Numbered from the stretch's first letter, positions 35,723-47,459 are shown. The stretch is 64,000 bases of DNA from Fusarium oxysporum f. sp. lycopersici 4287 (GCF_000149955.1 NC_030992.1:3922850-3986849), one strand, 5' to 3'. Made by a program: numbers and translations. Notes: generated by a model from the letters alone, not told the origin.

Positions 35723-37427
35723 ATGGCTGCAGCTTCTCTTCTTCATCGTTTGCGCGATGTTTTTGGTGATGTTCGTCCATCAATCGCAATCGCGGGGCTG
35801 CTTGTAGTCTTCGTGACACTCTGGTCTGCCCTCTCAACATTGCGACAGTACAACCGCCTCCGCGAATTTAAAGGCCCTCGCCTAGCAGCCCTCTCAAAAT
35901 GGTGGCTAATCAAGAAAGTCGGCGGTGGAAGAGCATACCTCGACTTTTGGGAGGTCACTAAACAATACGGTATATTCCCCCAGCAATCGCACCACCATCG
36001 CAAGCTAACACCGCAAAGGCTCAATTGCCCGAGTCGGACCCAACGATCTTCTCACCGACGACCCAGAACTAATGCGCCACATCCTCAACGTGCGAACCGA
36101 GTATCGGCGATCAGATTGGTACGACGGCATGCGCTTCGATCCAGGAAACAACAACATTCTCTCGTGGCGCGACGAAGACGAGCATTTTAAGCTGCGCTCT
36201 AAAATGTCCGCTGGCTACGGCGGTCGCGAAGTGGAGAACCTCGAACCAAAGATCGATAAGAACATACTCTCCTTCATGAATCTCCTGGGACAATACGCAG
36301 ATGAGAAAAAACCCGTTGATTTTGGGCGGCGCGCTCAGTTTTTTACACTGGATGTCATTTCGGACCTGGCGTTTGGTGAACCGTTTGGGTTTCTGGAGAC
36401 GGATTCGGACGTGTACAAGTATATCCAGATCACGGAGGAGACGCTACCAGCTGTAATGGTCACAACGGTTATTCCGTGGCTGGTTAAAGTACTGAGTTCG
36501 CCGCTATTCAAAAGTCTTTTACCGTCGGAGAAGGATAGGCTTGGGTTTGGAAAATTGATGGGGTGAGTATGATGGTGTTCAATTGACTTGGGTGAAAGTG
36601 CTGACGGATTGAAGAATTGCGAAACAGGTCACGGCTGAGCGATTTGGGCCGGATAAGAAGGTTCAGAAAGATATGCTTGGGTCTTTTGTCGCTCATGGTC
36701 TTACCCAGAAAGAAGCAGAGTCTGAGATCTTGTTGCAGATGTAAGTGCATCTTCTCAATTGGTGTCATCGCTAATAATTGCAGTGTCGCGGGCTCAGATA
36801 CAACAGCTACAGCCATTCGCTCGACCATGCTTCACATCATAACCAATCCCCTCGTATACTCCAAACTCCGCGCTGAAATCACCGACACAACATTCTCAGA
36901 ACCTATTATTCCCGACTCAATCGCTCGAGATCTTCCGTACCTCCAAGCCGTCATAAAAGAAGGTCTTCGCATCTTCCCCCCCGTCGCAGGTCTTATGTCC
37001 AAACAAGTCCCTCCGCAAGGCGACACCTGGAAAGGAAAATTCATCCCTGGTGGTACTAAAATCGGATACTGCGCCTGGGGAATTTTCCGCCGTGAGGATA
37101 TCTGGGGTTCAGATGCAGGAGAGTTTCGACCGGAGAGATGGTTGGAGAGTAAGGGTGAGAAGTTGAGGGAGATGGAGAATGCGCTGGAGTTGATCTTTAG
37201 TTATGGACGTTGGCAGTGTTTGGGGAGACCCGTTGCTTTGATGGAGTTGAACAAGGTCTATGTTGAGGTAAGTTTGCTGATGATGGGAGAGGGACGAAGC
37301 TAATTGTGTGCAGTTGCTGAGACGGTTTGACTTTGCGATTTGTGATCCTACGAAGCCCTGGACTGTGTTTAACTGTGGTATTTTCTCGCAGTCTGAGCTC
37401 ATGGTTCGCGTTCATCGCAGAGACTGA
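35723..37427 (+). CDS. cytochrome P450, pisatin-demethylase-like
   Basis: Exons 35723-35969, 36019-36562, 36615-36740, 36784-37267 and 37314-37427, introns 43-52 nt, give 504 aa. An N-terminal membrane anchor (SIAIAGLLVVFVTLW, ~30-45) is followed by a proline/basic hinge. The I-helix oxygen-binding motif is AGSDTT (~307-312), the K-helix ExxR is KEGLR, the PERF-like motif is FRPERW, and the haem loop is FSYGRWQCLG with the cysteine ligand near residue 451. The substrate-recognition layout (RVGPNDLLTDDPELMR, GFGKLMG) resembles the pisatin demethylase (CYP57-type) and benzoate-hydroxylase-like groups of fungal P450s. It is an ER-bound monooxygenase using NADPH-P450 reductase; the substrate is unknown. 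It is divergent from a LaeA-like gene, but no other biosynthetic enzymes lie alongside, so a metabolite cluster is not supported. Confidence 0.93.
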
Positions 37428-37858
37428 ATTTAATGACTATGTAACTGCGGTCATGGAGGTATATACAAAGAAACAAATGAGCTTTTTGTAGCATGACACA
37501 GTTAAGCTGGCAAGGGATATTTTTGGGAAACATTCAGATGGCTGGGTAATAGTAAAGCTGGAGAACAAACTGTCAAAGAGCTCCAAGAGTAATACAAAGA
37601 GCGGCGCAGCATTGATTGAGTTGAGTGTTCTTAAGGAACTGTCAGGTTTAGGGATATTACATCAAGTGAATAAGAAATGTTAACATATTTTCACAGAATA
37701 TGGGGAGAGTACAATATATCCCAAAAAACCAAATTTACATTCTTCTTCTTATACTAAGAAACTAGTAACTATTTAACTCCGTACTCCAACCGGGTTTCAA
37801 AGTACCCATTCATAACATCCAGAGACAAAAATAAGAAATCAAGCCCAAACGGGATCAT
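37428..37858. other. convergent 3' interval
   Basis: The 430 bp between the convergent P450 and LPMO genes hold their 3' UTRs. No gene or repeat was seen; AT content rises around 37660-37780. Confidence 0.55.
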
Positions 37859-39058
37859 TTACTCGGCAGCAATAGCACCATCAATGCACTTGGTACCCTC
37901 AGCAACCTTGGAGACAAAAGCCCAGCCCCCATTGCAGATACCCCAAGTAGTCTCGGAGAAACAGTGCATCATGCCAGACTTGACATCAGAAGGACAAGCC
38001 TGGAACTCACCAGACCAAGCGGGAGCGCCTGCCTCAGGCTTGGTTGAGTCGACGGGAGCGGGAGCATCGGTGGGCTGAGTGGGAGCGCTGGGCATGGTGA
38101 CCATGCTAGAGGGGGCAGCCGGGGCTGAAGGTTGAACGGGAGCGGGTGCAGGTGCACTAGGCTGAACAGGAGCCGAAGGGGAAGCTGGAGCACCCTCTAC
38201 AGGAGCAAAAGGCTGCTCAGGCGCGGGAACGGGAGCACTAGGTTGACCGGGTGCAGGAGAACCAGACTCAGCAGGCTTCTCCGGCTCAGGCGCAGCAGCA
38301 TCATCCTTAAAGTTCGGCTCAACACCCTTCGCACAAGTACCCTCACTCCCAGGCGTACCCTGCTCATAAATCTTACCGAAATCACCAGGCTCAGGAAAGT
38401 TGATGACACTTCCACTGGCACCGGTAGTACACTCCCCAGGGATGTTGCCACGGAAAATAGCAGGCAGAGTATCAACGTAGCTACTATCATCCTTTCCACC
38501 TACGACTTCAATAGGAGAGCAGACCATGTACATCTCGCGATTACCGATCTTGTTGAACCAAGTCCAAGCAAACGTCGCCGGTCCATTCTGCATATCCTTA
38601 GGAATAGGAATGTCGAACTGCTTAGTACACTCCTTACCCGTATCATTCCCACACTCATTGCCGTTCTCACGACCATGTGGATCTGTACCAGTAGAAGCAA
38701 TATTACCCTCAGCCTCAGCGGGACAACCGCCGATGATGCTGTAGATGGTGTGCCACTTCTTAGGATCCTTGGGGGGTTCCTTTCCGTAGGCGACACTGAA
38801 CTGACAGGATCCGCCGCCGTGGACAGCGCTGCCCCAGAACTTGACGAGCTGGGTTTTACCGGCTGTTACCTTTGTGACTTGCTCCGGGTGCTGGGTGCGG
38901 CCTTGGCAGGGAAAGGGGAGGTCTTCGCTGAGAGGCCAGGTTTGGTAGAGGGGTTCTGTGTCGAGGTTGAAGGGGTGGGGTTCGACCATGATGACGTGGG
39001 AGAAGACGTGGGTTGCGGCGAGCGCTAGGATGCTGAGGGTTGAAATAAGAGAGGCCAT
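37859..39058 (-). CDS. secreted AA11-like lytic polysaccharide monooxygenase
   Basis: A single exon of 399 aa. A 20-residue signal peptide ends at VFS, leaving His21 (HVIMVEPHPF) as the mature N-terminus, as needed for the copper histidine brace. The second brace His is in GSAVHGGGSCQ (His80), and Tyr177 in REMYMVCSP is a likely axial residue. FPCQ, SIIGGCP and paired cysteines match AA11 enzymes, which oxidatively cleave chitin. After the catalytic domain (~21-235) comes a Pro/Ala/Ser-rich linker with repeats of PSAPxP (~255-340). A C-terminal cysteine module follows (FQACPSDVKSGMMHC, TTWGICNGGW, EGTKC) resembling the X278 module appended to AA11 proteins. A TATATAA lies about 160 bp upstream. 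Role: remodelling of chitin in the fungal wall or in prey or host material (inference). Alternative: a related LPMO-like family with other substrates. Confidence 0.88.
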   Translation of the reverse strand: MASLISTLSILALAATHVFSHVIMVEPHPFNLDTEPLYQTWPLSEDLPFPCQGRTQHPEQVTKVTAGKTQLVKFWGSAVHGGGSCQFSVAYGKEPPKDPKKWHTIYSIIGGCPAEAEGNIASTGTDPHGRENGNECGNDTGKECTKQFDIPIPKDMQNGPATFAWTWFNKIGNREMYMVCSPIEVVGGKDDSSYVDTLPAIFRGNIPGECTTGASGSVINFPEPGDFGKIYEQGTPGSEGTCAKGVEPNFKDDAAAPEPEKPAESGSPAPGQPSAPVPAPEQPFAPVEGAPASPSAPVQPSAPAPAPVQPSAPAAPSSMVTMPSAPTQPTDAPAPVDSTKPEAGAPAWSGEFQACPSDVKSGMMHCFSETTWGICNGGWAFVSKVAEGTKCIDGAIAAE

Positions 39059-39983
39059 TTTGGTGGTTGGAAAGATGATACTTCTCTGGCCGAATGTTGT
39101 GCTGTGTGTATTGATTGTTGATTGTTGTGAAAGTTGGTTGTTGTTATGTTGCAGGAGTGCAAGTGTGTTATGATGAGAAGAAGTGAGATGATAGTTGTTG
39201 GTTATATTGGCTTATTATATACTGTAATCTGGATAGTCACAAATGTTTGTGTTCTTGGCAACAAAGAAGAATAGTAGGATGTCGCCGAACACGATGCTTG
39301 TTGCCTGTAGAACGGTGAATATACCGCTGTCAACACCTAGAAACGAGAACAAAGAACCATTGAACACCCTGTAACGTTCACTGTTTCCTAAAACCTCTTT
39401 CAGTTCACCTGTTCATGGCTTTAATGTTCCAAAGTTCGTATCGCTCATAGTCACACAACTCGGTGAACACTCCGCGAAAGTTTGACCGCTTGTCTACCCT
39501 GCAAGTCTGTAGACACTGCCCATCAAGTGAAGACTCTTTTGAGAGACGCCTTAGGGAGCAAGAAAACATCTGGCCCGAAGCCAAGGTGCCAGAATTAACT
39601 GGTCTTCGTTAAGATTGACCAAACTTGCTCAAGTCTTTTCGTCTCTTAGGATCGAGGTCCCCATCTTTTTTTGTCTCCCATCGAGAGACTGTGACTGTGG
39701 AAACATACATGTCGAAAAGTGCCGATCCATTAATTTCACTGGAATATTTATACGAATTAGTTATAAAGAATACCTTTAAATCGCCCTCACCATCCCGGGA
39801 GAGGCAATAATTTGGGACCTTTATCCTAGGAGACGAAAAAGACTGAGGTAACTTGGCGCAAGCTTAGGAGGCTCTTTGGCGAGTTTAGTATAAGCTTAGA
39901 AGGCTTTATTATGAGTTTATTTTGGCATCATACATCGAAATCTGGAGCTCTCTTGCTCGACGTCGCCGTTATCATCTCCGCCA
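39059..39983. other. intergenic, no gene seen
   Basis: About 925 bp between the LPMO promoter and the 3' end of the first F-box-like gene. A 61-codon plus-strand frame at 39625-39810 has no family resemblance and was not accepted. Confidence 0.55.
39215..39221 (-). promoter_or_regulatory. TATA-like box of the LPMO gene
   Basis: The minus strand reads TATATAA about 160 bp upstream of the ATG at 39058. Confidence 0.45.
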
Positions 39984-41822
39984 TCAATCGCTATCGCCGT
40001 CTTCGTTGTCTGCATCCTCATCGCCTCCAGCCTCACCCTCACTATCTCCATCGCGCCCGGTGCCATCATTCCAGGCCTCATCGTTACTCGACAAGTCCCA
40101 CGACCACTCAAGGTACTCCCTCCGTGTCGAAAAGCATCCAAATTCCCAACTGCAAATCAGGGAATCAGTGCCGTCGAGCTCGAGGGTACGGTTCTTCCCG
40201 CAACCTCGACAGGGCCGATGGACATAAACATTGACCAGTTCCCCATCGTGAATCTTCAGAGTTCCTTCATCTTGTAAATTTTGGATTTCTCGCATAACGT
40301 CCTCCCAAGTCTCGGCGAAAAGATGCGGATCAATACAGCAGTACTGGACACTAAGAGTTTCGAGGGTCGCGGCGTGGCGCTGAACAAATTCGACGAGCCC
40401 CAGGGGGGCTATCTCTCCGCAGCTGAACTCGACGCGTCGAAGTCGGTCATACTTGATGTCGGCCGGCATCGCAAGAAAGAACGGCATACCGTGTAGCTCG
40501 AGAAGAAGATCCTCTAATTGCGGCATGGAGGCAAGAAGGGCAGCGATGTTTCGATTCTGAATTGCGAACCCGCCTACATATCCAACAAAACTTGGATCCC
40601 AATAGTTGCTCAGCACAAGATGGAACTTGGTCAAGTTGCAGGTGGAGAAGGAAGACACAAGTTGTCGCGGGAATGGCGACTTGTTACTGTTGAAAAGTTG
40701 GACTGAAAGACCAGGCTGGTGTGTGGCCTGGTATACCTCAAGAGAGGAATCGACCCTGAATTCAGTGAGTTGTATGCGAGGATTCCCGAGGACCACGAGA
40801 GCGATGAATATACCACGAGCCTGTTGCCCGACGGTGTGGCAGAATGCTTCCGATTCCAATTCCAGCCAATTGTAGTCAGTCCAGTCAAATGACGAGGCAG
40901 TGCGGACTTCCTTATAGCTCATGCGATTTCCTCTCTAAAGCTTGGTTAGTGTCTGAGAGCTTATACCACTACAGAGACCTTCGTGTTTGATATGACACAA
41001 GGGAAATGACATCAGCCTTTGACTTACCACCGGGAACTGGCCGTCTGGGTCGCGTGTCATGTTGACCTCGCCATTGGCAGGTGGTAGTCCATATTCGTTG
41101 ATCTGTCTGTCCAATTCGTCATAGAACCAATCTGGACACATGGCTTCCGCGAGCTCGTCCCATCCTACTACCCAGTCACATCTAGGCGGGAAAGGAGGTC
41201 GTTCAAGCTTGGAAACTCCAAGACGCCTCCACATCTTGACAACTGGGCTGCTCGATTCTTCACTCTGCGCGCCCGAGTCGAAGCAATCATCGGCTGTGCG
41301 GTTACTGATAACGAGACTTCGCAGTGACTTGAAAAGAGGTAGGGCCTTTCTGAGGGCGTTGATGTCGGCATGGCTTCGGCGGTTCTCGTGGTGACCTTGG
41401 AGGACAGCGTTGTAAAGTGTCCAGAACTCTTTGTGTGGCTTATCGGACCAAATTCTTCCACTTCCCTCTTCTTCGAAAGTTTCTCCCCAATAATACGCCT
41501 TCTTGCGCTTGGGCCAAAGGTGGGGGTACGAGGCCACAGTCTTGTAGACCTCCCTATCGGCAAGACGAGGCGATAAGGTAGTATCATCGATCACGAGTTC
41601 TTTGACACCGCCGATGAGAAGGGGGTTGCCTGCGACGAGTTGGAATACGTCGAGGTCAAGCTGGTGACATGAGAGGTAGAGCACAGGATAAAGGAAAGGT
41701 GATGCAATGCCGTTGAGCTTGGTGCAGGTTGCCCGGATCGATTTAATGGCGCTGCCGGGAAGCAGCTTCGCCACAGCGACATATATTTCGTCAGGCTGTC
41801 TAAGGATGTGACAATCAGCCAT
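39984..41822 (-). CDS. F-box-like protein, paralogue A
   Basis: Exons 41822-41028 and 40934-39984 with a 93-nt phase-0 intron (GTAAGT...CTTTAG) give 581 aa. The N-terminal 60 residues (LRQPDEIYVAVAKLLPGSA, then RATCTKLNGIASPFLYPVLY) are an F-box-like fold, which usually binds Skp1 in SCF ubiquitin ligases. The rest is a repeat-like body with Leu-rich strands (LKSLRSLVISNR, MPQLEDLLLELHG, LETLSVQYCCI), reminiscent of irregular LRRs that present substrates. A CRGCG cysteine pair occurs near the C-terminus, which ends in an acidic low-complexity tail (EGEAGGDEDADNEDGDSD). It is tandem with paralogue B in the same orientation, sharing the intron position and blocks such as HQLDLDVF, NPLLIGGVKELVIDDTT and GNPRIQLTEFRVD. 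The substrate is unknown. Confidence 0.85.
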
Positions 41823-42289
41823 TCTTGCGAATGGTTGTGTTACACAATCTGTGAAGTCTTGGAGATGCAGATGCGGATGCAGAGGTGGAAGGGATTGTTC
41901 TGTTATGGCTGCCTACCTTAGGTAGTTAGCTTAGGTAATGGAAGTGATGCACTGGCACTGGCAGTGCCCGCCAGTTGACCTTGGGTTGTGCAACCTCATG
42001 ATGTGGGACGCCTCCATACTCCACGGATGTGAAAGATAACGCGAAATTAATGATCTAAACATCGGAGCATCTTGTCAAATTGTAGGAATTTGTTACAGAA
42101 ACTTAGGTAAGGCTTATTTATGGCTGTGATCTAAACTTTCTACAATTTTGACAAAGATTCGTCACTTTATGACGATATTGTAGCATCTCAGCTAAGACTT
42201 AGGGTTGCGATCTAACCTTGTTGCTACATAGAGTAGTGTGTACCTGAGAACCACGACGCAAGTCATCTGCAGGCTGAACTGTCTATCCC
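41823..42289. other. intergenic between F-box-like paralogues
   Basis: The 467 bp hold the promoter of paralogue A and the 3' end of paralogue B. The word AACTTAGGTA/TACCTTAGGTA recurs (near 41915-41940 and 42100), a low-level repeat of unclear meaning. Confidence 0.5.
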
Positions 42290-44056
42290 CTACGGATCAG
42301 GGCCGAAAGCGCCACTCAGCAGCATCTCATTGACTTCCTCTTCCTGCGCATTCAGCCAGCGATCCCACTTCCCGTCCTCGTCATACTTCCAGATCTGTCC
42401 GAGATCCTGCAGCGACCCATTTCTTCCACAGTCGGTAATAGGAACACCCTCGAACGAGTTGTCAATATCAGACCCTTCTTCTAGCTGTAGGACGCCTTGG
42501 TCGTGGAACTCAGTCAGCTGATCGGTGACTTTCCACCACGGCAGGTCTTTATCATAGGGCCTGAGGCTGCAATGTTCGATGATGAGCGTCTGCAACGTGC
42601 CACCGTGACGTCGGACGAAGTCGAGGAATATCTTGGGGTGCAAGTGCCTGCAACTGAATTGAACAAATCGCGGGCGGGGAAACGTCATCTCAGAAGGAAT
42701 AGCAGAAAAGATGGGTATTCCATGAGGCTCCAGGTACAATTTCTCGAGCTGTACCATGGACTCAAAGATACGGCGGACTTTGCCTTCCTCCACAATCGCG
42801 TCGCCAATAGTACCGTCCGGGAAATTGCTGAGCGTGAGGTCGAACTTGGTAATGTTTGTTGCTGCCGCAAACCCGCTTCCAAGTCGTGCGGTGAATGGGG
42901 ACTGTTGGTCGAATAGAGTGATGGCCAAGCCGGGCTGATGACCTCTGGACCATATGTTGTAAGTCGCCTCGACTCGGAATTCAGTCAGTTGAGACTGCAG
43001 CTTGGGGCCTTCGAGGACGGGGAGTGCGAGAAATATCACCCGCGCCTCGCGTGCCAGGATGCGAAGTTCGGAACTAGGAGAGTCAAACAGAAATTCGGCG
43101 CGGTCTTGTTTGAAAGTTTCCTAGTCATCCAACTCAGCGTCGCCCTGCGATTGGTTAGTGACAGGACCTTCAAAAGAAACGGGACGATTTTGCAATTTAG
43201 GAAATTTATGCTTGACAGAGGAGTTCAAAGGTAGACTTACGTTACTTTGCTGCTCAAAAAAGTGGTCATACGTAGACTGAACCGCAGTTATGTTTGAGAC
43301 GCCGTTTTTCGTGATATCGTACACCAGTCTGTCATCGAGCCAGTCCATAGTGTTGACTGGTGTTCTGTCCTGAAGGCCTTGGGTGGTTGGATGCCAATCG
43401 CATCTCGGTGCCAAAGGCACATATTCCTTTCTTTCAGAATCGAAGCGCCTCCACAACTTGGCTACGGGGCTTGATGAAACTCTGCTCTGGGCGCCCCCGT
43501 CGGAGTAGTACTCAGCGGCCATGCGGTTAGAAACCACGAGGCTCTCAAGGTTCTTGAGACGGTGAAGTGCCCCCTTGAGCGCGTCAAAATCTGCATGGGC
43601 CAGGCGGTTGTCATGATGACCTTCGGCGATGCTGTTGAAGAGCTTCCAGGCCTCTTCGCTGGGCTTGACCTTCGAAGGCTGCCCGTTCATCCAACGAGGC
43701 TCAAGGGTCTCGCCTTCGCCAAGTTCCAAGTGGTCGCGTCGGTCATTTGGATCCTGTGGAAAGGTGACCACCTTCTGATACGTGGGCCAGTCGCGGACCG
43801 AGGGCGGGACAGTGGTGTCATCGATAAGCAGTTCGCGTACACCGCCGATGAGAAGAGGGTTCTTGGAGACCATTCGAAAGACATCAAGGTCAAGCCGATG
43901 ACAGGAAATGTACAAGACTGGGAATAGATAAGGCGATGCGATGCGGTTAAGTCTCTTGGAGGTTAATCGCGAGGCTTTTACGGCGCTTCCTGGGAGGAGC
44001 TCGACGATGCCGTCGATGACCTCGTCGGGGCAGTCGAGCAAGCTGACCGGCGCCAT
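42290..44056 (-). CDS. F-box-like protein, paralogue B
   Basis: Exons 44056-43241 and 43120-42290 with a 120-nt phase-0 intron (GTAAGT...GACTAG) give 548 aa. The start MAPVSLLDCPDEVIDGIVEL introduces an F-box-like segment ending SPYLFPVLYISCHRLDLDVF. Downstream blocks match paralogue A in order: NPLLIGGVRELLIDDTTVPP, EGHHDNRLAHADFDALKGAL, ESLVVSNR, SQLTEFRVEA, ITKFDLTLSNF, LEKLYLEPHGIPIF and TLQTLIIEHCSL. An upstream acceptor (ATCGCAG) 20 bp before the chosen one would hit a stop at once, so the later TAG is used. The acidic tail of A is missing. The likely role is a substrate receptor in an SCF-type ligase (inference from the fold). Confidence 0.83.
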
Positions 44057-44723
44057 ATTGTGTCGACGGACGACGGGCGCTTGTGGCGTAAAATGCGAGG
44101 CCGTTTTATGTGATGGAGTTGGAAAGAAAATCTCAGCGGAGAGGAGGAGGAGAAAAAGATTGTGACGGTCACGCGTCACGCACAGCGTCGCGTCTGGTTG
44201 TGTAACCTCAAATTGCGCACCTTTAAGTATCTCCTTGTGCCTATCTTAGGGGTCGCATAAAAAGGACCAAATTTAATAATGTTTACATAAACTTCTATAA
44301 ACTTGGGAAATAAATTTAGATTATATAAAATACTTAAAATTTATAAATATTATATAAAATTATATATTTTAGACTAGATGCTATGGCGTTGGCACTGGCT
44401 CACAGTGACGTTTTCCAACTAACTTATGCAGCTTCAGGATGGAGTACACAGCAGCAAACCTGCATTTGGCCTTTGGCTCGGAAATCTGTGTTTGATCCGG
44501 GATGGTACGTTCATGTCGCAATTTTGCATTTTCTAATCACTGTATCTTTGCTTAAATGAGAGGACTTTTCATTAAGGTATATATAAAATTGAACCTATAT
44601 GCCCTGCTGCACGCGCAACACAGTAAAGATATGCCCAGGTTCCGTAGCCATTCTAGTATTGTAACAGACCCCAAGGGTGCCTTGAGTGAGTGTAGATGTT
44701 AATGAGATATAAAGAGTGAGACT
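44057..44723. other. intergenic with AT-rich block
   Basis: About 670 bp between the F-box-like paralogue B promoter and the 3' end of the phosphate symporter. 44265-44375 is almost pure A/T (many TATAAAAT words) and is listed separately. No gene was seen. Confidence 0.55.
44265..44375. repeat. AT-rich block
   Basis: A ~110-bp run of nearly only A and T with repeated TATAAA/TTATAAA words. It could be a short RIP-affected remnant or simple low-complexity DNA; no flanking target-site duplication is evident. Confidence 0.45.
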
Positions 44724-46636
44724 TTAGCCAGAGTAACCCCAGCGAGGAGCGTTGATGATGATACCACAGATGACGCCAGAGATGACACCAGCGACGGGGA
44801 GAGTGATGATCCAGCCCATGTAGATCCAAGCAACCATGCGCCAGTTGATAGAGCGCCAAGTACCAGAGCAGAGACCAACACCAACGGTGGCACCAGTGAT
44901 GCACTGGGTGGTAGAGACGGGGAGCTCTTAAGGATGCGTTAGTCGCTGTGAAATAGGATGTTGAGGTAGAGGAAAAGGACTCACTAAGACGGGTGGCAAG
45001 GATGATGGTGATAGCGGCACCCAACTCCATGGAGAAACCTCGAGAAGGAGAGTGAAGAGTGAGACGGTTACCAAGGTTGCGCATGATGTTGTATCCATAA
45101 GTCCAGATACCAAGAGCAATAGCGGCACCACCAAAGCAGCTATTCAGAGTTAGTTGTTGATCATACCAAAATGCATGAAGTGTAAGACTTACAGAATCCA
45201 AACAGGGACAGAAGACTTGCTACCCTCAAGATCACCAGTTCGCCAGATCTGGTAGATAGTAGCATAAGGACCAATAGCGTTGGCAACATCGTTGGCGCCG
45301 TGGGTGAAAGAGGCGGTACAGGCAGTCATGACTTGCATAAAAGTGTAAAGATACTCAGCGCGGTTGTCGTAGTGAGCAACGTGAGCGTGAATTTCATCCA
45401 GGTCACCAGTAAGCATGCTCTTCTTCTTCTGCATGGCGATGATATCCTGGTCAACGCCCGAGAGGAAAGCCTTCTTGAGGTACCAGAAGAGAACAGCACC
45501 GCTGAACCACTTTCCGTCAGGCTTGGGACCGACGAGGCTGCGAGGGGCCTTGGGTTCAACGCGCTCCTCAATGTCAGGAGTACCCTCAGATGAAGTCTTC
45601 TTGTTCTCGGTGGTAGCCTCCTTACCATCGTTGCTAGTCTGGTCTTGAGCGCGCTCAAACTCATCGCTGCCATTGCGGCCGGCACGACGGAGGCCATCGA
45701 GCTCTTCGCGGGTAAGATGACCCTCATAGAAATCCTTGATACCACCAGCAGCACCCTCAGGCTGAGCGGGAGGAGGAGGCCGACGGAGAAGAAGGGGACC
45801 CTGGAAGATGTTCCACCAGCGAAGCTCCCAGTCGTCACAGATGACGAGGCGGTAGAGCCAGGGGACGAGGAAGATGGTGATGAGAAGAGCCCAAGCGGCA
45901 CCGACACCGACGATCATACCAGCGGTCTCAGCGTCGTTGAAGGTTACCTTGATGCTACCGCCCTTCCAGACGATAAGCATGGTAAGGAGAGAAGCGGTAA
46001 TACCAAAGTAAATGGGAGTAAGGAAAAGACCCTTCAAAACAGGCTTGCTTCGCAGCATAACACCATACTTGGTAATAAGGAAGATGATAGCAGCGAAAGC
46101 ACCCGACAGACCAGGAGCAATGATCCAAGCGAGAAAGACCGAAACGACACCAGAGCTAATACCCTTATCGAACTCAGCCCAGTGAATACCATCAGCACCA
46201 ACGAGCGCAATGCCCATGCCGATAACGCCACCCATGATGGAGTGGGTCGTCGAGACGGGGAGACCGATGCGGGTACAGAAGGTGAGGTACAGCGAGGAGG
46301 AGACGATGGCGCACATCATGCCGAGCATGAGCAGGGCAGGGTCGGACTCGAACTGGTCAATGTCGACGACCTTGGTGCGGATGGTGTCGGCGACACGGGC
46401 GCCGACACCGACGGAGCCAGCGAATTCGAGGATGGAGCCGAGCGTCATGGCTTGGATGTAGCTGATGGATCGGGACGAGACCGACGTAGCCCATGAGTTG
46501 GCGACATCGTTGGCACCTAAGCTGTCAGTACCTTATCACAGGTTGAATGCGTGAGTGACCTACCAATGTTCCAGGCATCAAGGAATGAAAAGATGGTGCC
46601 TATGGCAAAGATGTAATCATACTGATGAAGCACCAT
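44724..46636 (-). CDS. pho-4: PHO-4/Pho89-type Na+/phosphate symporter
   Basis: Exons 46636-46564, 46516-45193, 45139-44985 and 44926-44724 with introns of 47, 53 and 58 nt give 584 aa. Both PiT-family signatures are present: GANDVANSWAT at the N-terminus (residue ~25, formed across the first splice) and THGANDVANAIGP in the C-terminal half. Each is followed by the LPVSTTH/LPVSTTQ element of its repeat. Two blocks of hydrophobic helices flank a ~150-residue hydrophilic loop rich in Glu, Lys, Asn and Ser. The architecture matches Neurospora PHO-4 and yeast Pho89, high-affinity phosphate importers of the plasma membrane expressed on phosphate starvation. A TATAAG lies about 120 bp upstream and two CACGTG boxes lie 0.8-0.9 kb upstream, the core site of PHO4/NUC-1 regulators. 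Codon use is strongly biased to C-ending codons, suggesting high expression. Confidence 0.95.
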
Positions 46637-47459
46637 GATCAAAGCAGGCCGAGAACTCGGATTTCTCTCACTCTTGGAAAGTTTCTAGAAGAGAGTGAAT
46701 TGAACTGAACAGTCGATGTCGAACGTTGCAGAAACAGCCCGCACCCCGACTCCTTATATCGCCATGTCCCTCGCCATGGTGTGTGGAGCGGGTAAGGCTT
46801 GGCGAACAAGCTTAATCTTATGCTTCTTCGGATGGTGCATGCGTCTTTAGTGGCAAGGTCCCTCGGTGAGTCCTTTGGTAGATTTATCGTCTTGGCGGGT
46901 GTGCTTGGCATGCGAGCAGGGGGAGCATCTCGTGCGTGGGTTCTTGATGTTCGTTGGGTAGGCTGGAAGAAAGTGTAGAAGAGATGTGGGGGTTTGAGAG
47001 AGTAGGGCCTTGGTATCGTGGCGATGAGGCCGAGATTTTTGAGAGTGAGATATCTGATGATATGGCTATGCACATGAGGACATTGAAGTTGTGAATTGGA
47101 GGTTAACTGCACGAGAGTGACAGTGACAGGCGAGGGGAGTTGATGCTCATGCGCTAGGACCAGGAGAGTCGCTTGCCTGCAGATGGGCTTGCGACATGGC
47201 CTCAAAGCTCCAAACAAGGGTGAATAGCATGACTGGACGTATTGAAATGATCAGACTTCGCCGACAATAGCGTCAAACCGGCCGCCAAAGAAGAATGCAC
47301 CACCGTAACTGTAAACACCGGAAATAGCGTCTTGTCCTCGAGCCGTCGAAATCGATGACAGAAATACTTGTACAGACAAAGCCTCATCATTGCCCAATTA
47401 TTTTCTGCATCTAAAAGGACACTCTTCTCCGTGGAATTCGTTATGGCCGCTCATCAACC

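Noticed and set aside
38132..39028. 298-codon plus-strand open frame opposite the LPMO gene
   Set aside because: Antisense of a single-exon, C-rich gene. The composition (Arg/Ser/Leu/Thr) and absence of any domain indicate a shadow.
33493..39058. secondary-metabolite gene cluster around the LaeA-like gene and P450
   Set aside because: No polyketide synthase, NRPS, terpene synthase or other backbone enzyme is present nearby; the flanking genes are an LPMO and NTM1-type methyltransferases.
45645..46496. 283-codon plus-strand open frame opposite pho-4
   Set aside because: It lies wholly opposite the large exon of a recognised transporter with strong codon bias; such antisense frames are expected.
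46639..47217. 192-codon minus-strand frame just upstream of pho-4
   Set aside because: It begins at a position without good context, has no domain or conserved-looking segment, and overlaps the likely pho-4 promoter and leader.
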